Below, piece by piece: positions 8,688 through 14,888 of a stretch of DNA of 21,311 nucleotides. The number at the start of each line of letters is the position of its first letter. Positions within the stretch are counted from its first letter, which is position 1. The notes under the pieces were generated by a model. The model saw nothing but the letters and a program-made list of their open reading frames with translations. It did not search any database and had not been told where the DNA came from. The stretch covers positions 1 through 21,311 of the forward strand of contig JAJDVB010000117.1 of assembly GCA_022826345.1 (NCBI GenBank), given 5' to 3'. The stretch comes from Alphaproteobacteria bacterium (GTDB lineage: Bacteria; Pseudomonadota; Alphaproteobacteria; UBA828). The translations under genes were made by a program, and so were the position numbers.

Positions 8688-8831
8688 GTGAAGCGCTTCC
8701 TGAGGGACGCTGTCGTCGCGCTGTTCGTCGGCGCTGTTCTGGTCGCGCTTGCCATGTTCCTCAGGCAACCGGCGGACGACGACCCGTCGGGTACCGGCCC
8801 CGCGCCGGCCCAGGAATCGCCGACGCAGTAA
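8688..8831 (+). CDS. Small single-pass membrane protein (47 aa)
   Basis: A GTG at 8688 opens a 47-aa frame ending in TAA at 8829-8831. A strong GGGGGAG site lies just upstream. Residues 1-6 are basic (KRFLR) and about 8-25 form one hydrophobic helix (AVVALFVGAVLVALAMFL). The tail is short, acidic and Pro-rich (DDDPSGTGPAPAQESPTQ). The positive-inside rule puts the N-terminus in the cytoplasm and the tail in the periplasm. It starts 17 bases after the preceding small gene, so the two are probably co-transcribed. The function is unknown. The frame is short, but the ribosome site and coherent topology support it. Confidence 0.5.
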   Translation: MKRFLRDAVVALFVGAVLVALAMFLRQPADDDPSGTGPAPAQESPTQ

Positions 8832-8851
8832 GGCATTCCAAACTTACGCCC

Positions 8852-9160
8852 TCAGGCGGCTGCCAAGGGCCGGGGCGTCACGCGCTGTTCGATCTCCTGC
8901 CCGAATTCAATCTCGGCCCGACGAAGCTCCCAAGATTTCTGGAGGTTCATCCAAAGCTGCGGTGTCGTTCCGAAATAGCGCGCGAGCCTGAGCGCCGTGT
9001 CCGCGCTCACGCCTCGCTGAGCATTCAGGATCATCGTGATCCGGTTCACCGGCACGCCCAGCGCCTTGGCCAGCGCGTTCGCCGACAGCCCAAGTTCATC
9101 GAGCTCTTCGCGCAGGATTTCTCCCGGATGCACCGGCCTCATCCCGTTTCGCACGTTCAT
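8852..9160 (-). CDS. higA: HigA family antitoxin (XRE-type helix-turn-helix)
   Basis: This 102-aa DNA-binding antitoxin should neutralise the HigB toxin encoded just upstream and repress the shared promoter. The family hallmark HPGEILREELDELGLS is at residues 10-26. The helix-turn-helix follows (ANALAKALGVPVNRITMILN), and then the typical RGVSADTALRLARYFGTTPQLWMNLQ. Its start is 11 bp after the toxin stop, the usual toxin-first order of higBA modules. Expected regulation is autorepression through the inverted repeat ahead of higB at 9471-9487. Sequence and context agree fully. Confidence 0.95.
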   Translation of the reverse strand: MNVRNGMRPVHPGEILREELDELGLSANALAKALGVPVNRITMILNAQRGVSADTALRLARYFGTTPQLWMNLQKSWELRRAEIEFGQEIEQRVTPRPLAAA

Positions 9161-9171
9161 GTCCGCAACCC

Positions 9172-9450
9172 TCAGTGGTAGTCAACGATCTCCACATCAA
9201 CCGGTCCATCGTCGGTCCATCGAAAACAGATACGCCATTGCAGGTTGATCCGAATGCTGTACTGGCCAGCCCTGTCGCCCAGCAACATTTCTAACCGGTT
9301 GCTTCTCAGGGCGGCTAGGTCTTGGAGAGACTCGGCCGCGTCCAGCAAAGTCAGGCGACGTGTTGCTTGATCGGCGAAACCCTGAAAGGCAGCGACCCGA
9401 TGACCCTCGTAGAAACGTTGCGTATCTCGCCCTCTGAAACTTCGGATCAT
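9172..9450 (-). CDS. higB: HigB/RelE family toxin
   Basis: This 92-aa toxin of the RelE/ParE superfamily is expected to cleave mRNA at the ribosome. Typical blocks are MIRSFRGRDTQRFYEG at the start, RLEMLLGDRAGQYSIRIN in the middle and the C-terminal WRICFRWTDDGPVDVEIVDYH. The basic and aromatic residues Arg, Trp and Tyr/His near the end match active family members, and no disruption is seen, so it may be functional. The ATG at 9448-9450 has GGAG-like sequence (CCGTCCTCCAAG region) only weakly. The promoter and palindrome lie in the 45 bp upstream, against the 3' end of the aminotransferase gene. Confidence 0.93.
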   Translation of the reverse strand: MIRSFRGRDTQRFYEGHRVAAFQGFADQATRRLTLLDAAESLQDLAALRSNRLEMLLGDRAGQYSIRINLQWRICFRWTDDGPVDVEIVDYH

Positions 9451-9462
9451 CTTGGAGGACGG

Positions 9463-9487
9463 TATCCGATTTTACGCTATCCGTAAA
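9463..9487 (-). promoter_or_regulatory. Putative higBA operator (palindrome plus direct repeat)
   Basis: A perfect inverted repeat TTTACG-N5-CGTAAA occupies 9471-9487, starting 21 bases before the higB start codon. A direct repeat TATCCG occurs at 9463-9468 and 9478-9483, 15 bases apart. A minus-strand TAAAAT inside the palindrome could be a -10 element. Palindromes at this place usually bind HigA or the HigBA complex, so autoregulation is inferred. Confidence 0.55.
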
Positions 9488-9493
9488 CCCACA

Positions 9494-10681
9494 TCACGCC
9501 TTCAGGCGGCCGCCGAGATGGTCGATGGCAGCGGAGACGCCGCCTTTGCCGTGGGGGATGTCGAGCGCGGCGAGACCGGTCTCGATGGCGCCGAGCGTGC
9601 CGAGTGTCATGGGTGCGTTCACATGGCCCATGTGGGCGATTCGGAATGCGTGGCCGGAGAGCGGCCCGAGCCCGATGCCGAGGCTCACGTTGCAGACTTC
9701 ATGGCACCAGTCGAGTAAGCGGCTGAGCCCGGGGTCCTCCATGAGGATCGTGGTCACGGTGGGCGAGCGTTCGGCAGGCTCCGGGACGTTGAAGGAAAGC
9801 GCGCCAGCTTCCGACCAGCGTCCCACCGCCGCCTGGGTAGCGCCGGCCAGGAGCTCGTGCCGGCGGAAGGCGCTCTCCAGGCCCTCCTCGAAGAGCATGT
9901 CGAGGGACTTGCGCAGGCCGAACAGCAAGTGCACCGGCGGCGTGCCGCAGTACTTCATGTAGTGGAGCTCGCCCTCGCGCACGGTCCAGTCCCAGTAGCG
10001 GGTGCGGAGCCCGGCATCGGCGTGGGCGGCCAACGCCCTCTTGCTCGCGCCGATAAAGCTCAGGCCGGGCGTCATCATGAGCCCTTTCTGGGCGCCGGCG
10101 ACCGCGACATCGACTCCCCAGTCATCCATCTCGAACCGCATCGAGCCGAGGGATGCGATGACATCGACCATGAAAAGCGCGCCGTGACCGCTCGCCTCGA
10201 TGGCTGCGCCCAGCGCGGGAATGTCGTTCGCGATACCGGAGGCCGTGTCCACCTGCACCACCAGGATGGCCTTGATCTCGCCCGCGCTATCGGCCCGGAG
10301 ACGCTGCTCCAAAGCCTCGGGCGACGCCGCCCGACGAGCCTCCGCCTCTAGCACCTCGACCTCGATGCCGAGCGGCTCCGCCATCTCGCCCCAGCCGAGG
10401 GCGAAGCGCCCGCTCTCCAGCACCAGCACCTTGTCGCCGCGGGAGAGGACGTTGGTAAGCGCCGCCTCCCAGGCGCCATGGCCGTTGGCGATGTAGATGT
10501 AGGTGCGTCCATGTTCCGTGCGGAAGACGCGCCGCAGATCGTCGAGGCAACTGTCGGTGACGGCGGTCAACTCCTCGCCGTAGATGTCCACGGCCGGCCG
10601 CTGCATGGCCTGGAGCACCTCGTGGGGCACGGTGGTGGGGCCGGGAAGGGCCAGGAAATCGCGGCCGCGGCTTACGGTCAT
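9494..10681 (-). CDS. Class V aminotransferase, alanine/serine-glyoxylate type
   Basis: This 395-aa PLP enzyme is cytoplasmic. It begins RGRDFLALPGPTTVPHEVLQ, the family's characteristic N-terminus. ANGHGAWEAALTNVL (66-80) contacts cofactor phosphate, Asp173 (MVDVIASLGS) contacts the PLP ring nitrogen, and Lys199 in AGAQKGLMMTPG forms the Schiff base. The C-terminal domain ends with FRIAHMGHVNAPMTLGTLGAIE. Family members transfer the amino group from alanine, serine or aspartate to glyoxylate; related enzymes include pyridoxamine-pyruvate aminotransferase. The ATG at 10679-10681 has GAGGTG five bases upstream. It lies 113 bp downstream of an alpha/beta hydrolase gene on the same strand; co-transcription is possible. 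The exact amino donor is not deducible. Confidence 0.9.
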   Translation of the reverse strand: MTVSRGRDFLALPGPTTVPHEVLQAMQRPAVDIYGEELTAVTDSCLDDLRRVFRTEHGRTYIYIANGHGAWEAALTNVLSRGDKVLVLESGRFALGWGEMAEPLGIEVEVLEAEARRAASPEALEQRLRADSAGEIKAILVVQVDTASGIANDIPALGAAIEASGHGALFMVDVIASLGSMRFEMDDWGVDVAVAGAQKGLMMTPGLSFIGASKRALAAHADAGLRTRYWDWTVREGELHYMKYCGTPPVHLLFGLRKSLDMLFEEGLESAFRRHELLAGATQAAVGRWSEAGALSFNVPEPAERSPTVTTILMEDPGLSRLLDWCHEVCNVSLGIGLGPLSGHAFRIAHMGHVNAPMTLGTLGAIETGLAALDIPHGKGGVSAAIDHLGGRLKA

Positions 10682-10772
10682 GGCGCACCTCGTGGGACTG
10701 GCGGGCCTTGGCCTACTCCTCCCGTTCAGGTTCGGCAAGCCCGCCGTTCGAATGCCAGACGGTACAGAGCGG

Positions 10773-10791
10773 GGAGGGAGAGAAGCCCTCC
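10773..10791 (-). terminator. Possible stem-loop after the alpha/beta hydrolase gene
   Basis: GGAGGG and CCCTCC form a 6-bp perfect stem with a 7-base loop, starting 3 bases past the stop codon of the hydrolase gene. There is no T-run, so it would be at best a weak or factor-assisted terminator. Confidence 0.25.
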
Positions 10792-10794
10792 TGC

Positions 10795-11640
10795 TCACAA
10801 TCCCATCTGGGCGAGCGCTGCCTGCGTGAGGGCGCTGCCGGGGCGGCCCATCTCGCTGACCACGTTGTAGTGGTGGAGGCCTTCGATCTCCATGACCGTG
10901 GCCTCGAACCCGCGCGCCTGCCAGGCCCCGGCGAAGGTCCTGTTCTGGGCGACGAAGGCCTCGGTCTCAGCCGCGCCGACCGCAGCGATCAGCGGCGCGC
11001 CCGTCTCCGGCAGATGATGGATCGGGCTGTTGCGCGCGGCCGATTCGGCATCCAGCCGGACATCATCGTTGATGCTGGTCTCCCTGATCGGCGCCAGGTC
11101 GAAAATGCCGGAGATCGCCGTGCCGCCCTTCACCAGATCGGCGGGGCGACCGCGCGCCCCCCAGTCGGTGCACAGCATCATGGCGGTGAGGTGCCCGCCG
11201 GCGGAGTGGCCGGAGACGAAGATGCGGTCGGGATCCCCGTTGAGCCGGCCGGCGTTGTCGGCGAGCAACTCGATTGCGGTGCGGCATTGCTCGACGATGG
11301 TGTCGAGGGTCACCGCCGGCGCCAGCGCGTAGTTGAGCGAGACGGCGGCACCGCCGGCGGCGACGAAGCCTTCGGCGGGAAACGAGTGCACGTCCTTGTC
11401 CATTGCGCGCCAGTAGCCGCCGTGGATGAAGACCTGGATCGGCGCGCCGGCCGCCGGCGCCGGGAACAGGTCGGCGGTCATGTTGGGGCCCGCGCCGTAG
11501 CGGACGTCGAGGGTGCAGGCGAGGGCCTCGCGCACCCGCACGCTCTCGACCTCCCACACCGCGAAGTAGTCCTCGAAGTCCGGGTGACGCAGGCGCAGAT
11601 TGTAGCCGGCCTCCTGCGGGAGATGCCGTTGCTCGTTCAT
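10795..11640 (-). CDS. Alpha/beta hydrolase, kynurenine formamidase-like
   Basis: This 281-aa esterase-fold protein has no signal peptide. The oxyanion motif HGGYW is at 73-77, the form seen in arylformamidases and related carboxylesterases. The nucleophile elbow GHSAGG places Ser146 as nucleophile. Glu225 in VGAAETEAF and His256/257 in GLHHYNVV are the likely acid and base. The N-terminal part (YNLRLRHPDFEDYFAVWE) also fits the formamidase-like group. Formamidases hydrolyse N-formylkynurenine in tryptophan breakdown, but no other kynurenine-pathway gene is in the window, so the substrate stays open. The ATG at 11638-11640 has a GGGAGCAGG site. Confidence 0.85.
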   Translation of the reverse strand: MNEQRHLPQEAGYNLRLRHPDFEDYFAVWEVESVRVREALACTLDVRYGAGPNMTADLFPAPAAGAPIQVFIHGGYWRAMDKDVHSFPAEGFVAAGGAAVSLNYALAPAVTLDTIVEQCRTAIELLADNAGRLNGDPDRIFVSGHSAGGHLTAMMLCTDWGARGRPADLVKGGTAISGIFDLAPIRETSINDDVRLDAESAARNSPIHHLPETGAPLIAAVGAAETEAFVAQNRTFAGAWQARGFEATVMEIEGLHHYNVVSEMGRPGSALTQAALAQMGL

Positions 11641-11722
11641 AGTCCTGCTCCCGTTGCTCGTCAGCGCCGTTACTCTCCCCGGGGCACGTCGAAGGCGATG
11701 CTACCACGGGACTGCCACCGTC

Positions 11723-12835
11723 TCATTCGCGCTCGGCACCTGACTTCCTTACCGGGCCTGGTCGGTGGCGCGCCGCGTAGCGGACGAGCTTTCGCGTGAG
11801 AGTCGGCAAGGCATGCTCCGAGAAGCGCGCGGGCGGGCACCAGATGGCACCGTCGTCTCCGTCAGCGGTCTCGTCCTGGGTGTCGGCGGCAGCCACCAGC
11901 AGCTCGATCTCGAAATGGGTAAAGCCATGGCGGACCGGCTCCGGCAGCGCCTGCCATGGCAAGGGCTGGGGGGCATGGGCCAAGGCTTCTGCCAGGTCCC
12001 AGGGCTCGTCGCGCCATGGCGTGGTGGGCAGCTCGATCATCCCGCCGAGCAGGCCCTCATCCGGCCGGCGGCGCAGTAGCACGGCGCCGTCTGCGCGCAT
12101 GAGCCAGAAGGAGACGCCGTGGCGCAGCGGGCGCTCGGGCTTCGGCGCCCGGCGCGGCAGGCTCTCCGCGATGCCTTGCACACGGCCCTCGCAGGCGCTC
12201 TGCCAGGGGCAGGTGAGGCAGGCTGGATTGCGCGGCGTGCAAACGCTCGCGCCGAGGTCCATCAGCGCCTGCGCGTAGTCGCCGGGCCTAACGGGGGGTG
12301 TTAGGTCGGCTGCGAGCGCATAGAGCTTGGGCTTTGCGGCCGGCAACGGGGTCTCGACCGCACGCAGGCGGGCGATCACCCGCTCGACATTGCCATCGAC
12401 CACGGTCGCCGGCCGGTCGAAGGCGATGGCCGCGATCGCCGCCGCGGTGTAGCGCCCGATCCCCGGCAGGGCCCGTAGCGCGGTCTCCTCGACCGGGAAG
12501 CGCCCGCCGTGCTCGGCCACCACAAGGCGCGCGCAGGCGTGCAGGTTGCGGGCGCGGGCGTAGTAACCGAGCCCCTGCCAAGCATGGAGCACGTCGTCGA
12601 GTTCCGCGCGAGCCAAGGCTTCGAGAGTCGGCCAGCGCTCCAGGAAGCGCTGGAAATAGCCGCCGACCACCGGAACCGTGGTCTGCTGCAGCATGATCTC
12701 GCTGAGCCAGACCCGGTAAGGGTCCGGCCGCACGCCGGGGGCGGCGCGCCAGGGCAGCCGGCGGCGGTGGCGGTCGTACCAGTCGAGCAGCGCCTGGGCG
12801 AGCTGCACGGGCGAGGCGGGCCGGGCGGCGCTCAT
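11723..12835 (-). CDS. mutY: A/G-specific adenine DNA glycosylase MutY
   Basis: This 370-aa base-excision repair enzyme removes adenine mispaired with 8-oxoguanine. The N-terminal helix-hairpin-helix domain has Glu46 in WLSEIMLQQT (the E. coli Glu37 equivalent), WQGLGYYARARNLH near 86-99, the hairpin LPGIGRYTAAAI at 123-134 and the catalytic Asp148 in VVDGNVERV. Cys199, 206, 209 and 215 show the C-x6-C-x2-C-x5-C [4Fe-4S] pattern. The C-terminal NUDIX-like 8-oxoG recognition domain contains LLRRRPDEGLLGGMIELP and the FTHFEIEL block. I chose the ATG at 12833-12835 because it begins the conserved part; a longer frame from 12901 reaches almost to the divergent gene and has unconvincing sequence. 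Gene order with DUF721, dsbA and smc is common in alphaproteobacteria. Confidence 0.98.
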   Translation of the reverse strand: MSAARPASPVQLAQALLDWYDRHRRRLPWRAAPGVRPDPYRVWLSEIMLQQTTVPVVGGYFQRFLERWPTLEALARAELDDVLHAWQGLGYYARARNLHACARLVVAEHGGRFPVEETALRALPGIGRYTAAAIAAIAFDRPATVVDGNVERVIARLRAVETPLPAAKPKLYALAADLTPPVRPGDYAQALMDLGASVCTPRNPACLTCPWQSACEGRVQGIAESLPRRAPKPERPLRHGVSFWLMRADGAVLLRRRPDEGLLGGMIELPTTPWRDEPWDLAEALAHAPQPLPWQALPEPVRHGFTHFEIELLVAAADTQDETADGDDGAIWCPPARFSEHALPTLTRKLVRYAARHRPGPVRKSGAERE

Positions 12836-12913
12836 GACCGGGGGCGCTTCACAGCCGGGGCCGGAGGGCGTACACCCTTGGTCTGGACCCCGCTGCGACA
12901 TTCGGCCTCAGCC

Positions 12914-13381
12914 ATGCGCAAACCTCGCCAGGCGCAGCCGCTCGCCTCGCTGATCGGCAAGATCACCGCCAAGTCCTTCGAGTCGCGCGGGCTGGTGGCG
13001 GCAGGGATCGCCACCGAGTGGCCGGCGATCGTAGGCGAGTCCGTGGCCGCTTCCTCGTGGCCCGAACGCCTGGGCCGGGACGGCACGCTCAAGGTCTGCG
13101 TCTCCGGGCCGGTCGCGGTCGAGCTTCAACATCTCGAACCCCAGATTCTGGAGCGGATCGCCGCCTTCTATGGCTACCGCGCGGTGACGCGGATCGCCTA
13201 TGTAAACCGCGCGCCGGCATCACAGCCAGCGCGGGTTTCGGAGCGACAGACGGCGCCGAAAATCGACTCGGAGTCGGCTGCACGTGTCGAAACTGCTATC
13301 GATTCCACTGGGGACCATCGCCTCAAGTCGGCCCTCGCGGCTCTGGGCCGGGCGATCCTCGCCCGTCCCAATGCAAAGTAA
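12914..13381 (+). CDS. DUF721 / DciA family protein
   Basis: This 155-aa protein carries the DUF721 domain of the DciA family; DciA loads or helps load the replicative helicase DnaB in bacteria lacking DnaC-type loaders. The domain covers about residues 8-105. It has LASLIGKITAKSFESRGLV, then the hallmark WPAIVGESVAASSWPERL, then LKVCVSGPVAVELQHLEPQILERI and a YGYRAVTRIAY strand. The C-terminal 50 residues look disordered with a final helix. The ATG at 12914 is the only start that fits; the long in-frame upstream extension is a shadow of mutY. It is divergent from mutY across 78 bp. The helicase-loading role is known for the family and inferred here. Confidence 0.85.
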   Translation: MRKPRQAQPLASLIGKITAKSFESRGLVAAGIATEWPAIVGESVAASSWPERLGRDGTLKVCVSGPVAVELQHLEPQILERIAAFYGYRAVTRIAYVNRAPASQPARVSERQTAPKIDSESAARVETAIDSTGDHRLKSALAALGRAILARPNAK

Positions 13382-13459
13382 CCTATTGATAAGGAGCGAT
13401 TAATTCGCAACAAATAGCGAGACGCCGGGGTATCGGGCGGGCTCGTCGACTTGCAAAAC

Positions 13460-13465
13460 TATACT
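13460..13465 (+). promoter_or_regulatory. Possible -10 element before the methyltransferase gene
   Basis: TATACT lies 33 bases before the preferred ATG at 13499 in a short AT-rich patch (13381-13470) that stands out from its GC-rich surroundings. No convincing -35 is found 16-18 bp upstream. If used, transcription would start near 13472, after the alternative TTG start codon. Confidence 0.25.
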
Positions 13466-13498
13466 TTTTGTAGCGAGCGCGCGTACAGTCCGGCTCGA

Positions 13499-14242
13499 AT
13501 GGTGAACGACTTCGCCACGCCTCTGGACGAGTCGCCGGGCACGGAAAGCGTCTCGGTGTTCTCTTCCGTGCGGCAGGTGGACCAGCCGCCATTGGCGCTG
13601 CCGCCCGGCTTGGCCTTCGATTACCGGCTGGAGATGGAGGGGCTGCACTTCCTCGGGATGCTGCCCTCTAGCGCCGTTCCCGTCGCGTTCCTGGACCCGC
13701 AGTATCGCGGCGTGCTCGATCATCTCGCCTACGGCAACGAGGGTGTGCGCCGGGGCGCGGCCCGCGCCTCGCTACCGCAGATGACCGACGAAATCCCTGC
13801 ATTCATCCGTGAGATCGACCGCTGCCTGATGCGGAGCGGCCATCTTTTCCTCTGGACGGACAAGTATCACCTCTGCACCGGGATCGGCGACTGGCTTGAG
13901 GGCACGTCCCTCGAAATCGTGGACATGGTGACGTGGCACAAGAAGCGGATCGGCATGGGCTACCGCACCAGGCGCGCGAGCGAGCACCTGATCGTGCTAC
14001 AGAAGGCGCCGCGCAAGGCCAAGGGCGTGTGGAAGGTCCACACCATCCCGGATGTGTGGAGTGAGGCCATCGGCAAGCGCGACCGCGTCCACCCGAAGCC
14101 GGTGGGGCTCCAGAGCGCCTTGATCGAGGCTGTCAGCAATCCGGGGGACGTGGTCATCGACCCCGCAGCCGGCTCGTTCTCGGTCATGGAGGCGTGCAGG
14201 CAGAAGGGGCGCACCTTCCTCGGATGCGACATCAACGGATGA
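13499..14242 (+). CDS. Orphan beta-class DNA amino-methyltransferase
   Basis: This 247-aa S-adenosylmethionine-dependent methyltransferase probably modifies adenine N6 or cytosine N4 in DNA. Catalytic motif IV comes first as DPQY (66-69, within VAFLDPQYRGVLD), where most relatives have DPPY. The SAM-binding motif I comes near the C-terminus as DPAAGSFSVMEAC (221-233), preceded by the motif-X-like HPKPVGLQSALIEA. The order IV-then-I defines the beta class, to which CcrM also belongs, but this protein is shorter and lacks CcrM's NPPY/NL pattern and C-terminal domain. No restriction endonuclease is adjacent. The ATG at 13499 is preferred; TTG at 13451 would add 16 residues. Its ribosome site is poor. 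It interrupts the dciA-dsbA-smc run, 10 bp before the dsbA-like gene. Confidence 0.85.
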   Translation: MVNDFATPLDESPGTESVSVFSSVRQVDQPPLALPPGLAFDYRLEMEGLHFLGMLPSSAVPVAFLDPQYRGVLDHLAYGNEGVRRGAARASLPQMTDEIPAFIREIDRCLMRSGHLFLWTDKYHLCTGIGDWLEGTSLEIVDMVTWHKKRIGMGYRTRRASEHLIVLQKAPRKAKGVWKVHTIPDVWSEAIGKRDRVHPKPVGLQSALIEAVSNPGDVVIDPAAGSFSVMEACRQKGRTFLGCDING

Positions 14243-14252
14243 GGATAATGTT

Positions 14253-14873
14253 ATGATTTCCCGACGGTTCCTGGTTGGTGCAATGGCGGCGATACCGGCC
14301 GCCGCGGCGCTGGCGCCGCTCGCGCCTGCCCGCGCCGCCGGCATCGGCGAGAGGCCCGGCGACCTTGCGGTTGGCGACCCCGACGCGCCAGTCACCGTGA
14401 TCGAGTTTTTCTCGCTCACCTGCCCCCACTGCGAATGGTTCCACAAGAACGTCTACAACCGGCTTAAGCCGGAGTACGTGGACACCGGCAAGGTGCGCTT
14501 CGTGGCGCGCGACTTCCCGCTCAACGCGCCCGCGTTGCAGGCGGCGGTGCTCGCCCACTGCGCCGGCCGGGACCGGTACTTCACCTTCATCGACGTGCTG
14601 TTCCAGACCTTCGACGACTGGGCAGGCTCGCGCGACCACACGGACAAGCTCGCGCAAATCGGCGAGCTGGGCGGCGTGAGCCGGGACCGGTTCGAGGAGT
14701 GCCTGAACGACAAGGCACTCGAAAACGCGATTTTCCAGTCGATCGCGGACGGCCAGGCCAAATATGACGTGAGCGGAACACCGACACTGGTTGTCAACGG
14801 CACAAAGTACGACGGCAAGATGACCTTCGATGCGCTTTCCAAGCACATCGACCGTCTCCTCGCGGGGTCGTAG
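14253..14873 (+). CDS. Exported DsbA-family thiol:disulfide oxidoreductase
   Basis: This 206-aa periplasmic thioredoxin-fold protein is expected to form or shuffle disulfide bonds. The N-terminus (ISRRFLVGAMAAIPAAAALAP) is a signal peptide with a twin-arginine start, ending near ARA-A at residue 29; Tat export is possible. The active site Cys57-Pro-His-Cys60 is the DsbA form. The inserted helical domain follows, and the cis-proline loop is SGTPTLVVNG. The C-terminal FDALSKHIDRLL completes the fold. A GAGG site lies about 8 bp upstream of the ATG. smc starts 15 bp after its stop. Alphaproteobacteria often carry a DsbA-like gene before smc. Confidence 0.93.
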   Translation: MISRRFLVGAMAAIPAAAALAPLAPARAAGIGERPGDLAVGDPDAPVTVIEFFSLTCPHCEWFHKNVYNRLKPEYVDTGKVRFVARDFPLNAPALQAAVLAHCAGRDRYFTFIDVLFQTFDDWAGSRDHTDKLAQIGELGGVSRDRFEECLNDKALENAIFQSIADGQAKYDVSGTPTLVVNGTKYDGKMTFDALSKHIDRLLAGS

Positions 14874-14888
14874 ACGGAGCGCACGGCC

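Noticed and set aside
13386..13416. TTGATA as a -35 element after the DUF721 gene
   Set aside because: No acceptable -10 lies 16-18 bp downstream.
13499..14242. Identification of the methyltransferase as CcrM
   Set aside because: It shares the beta-class motif order and a location near mutY, but it is over 100 residues shorter than CcrM, has DPQY in place of DPPY and lacks the C-terminal domain.
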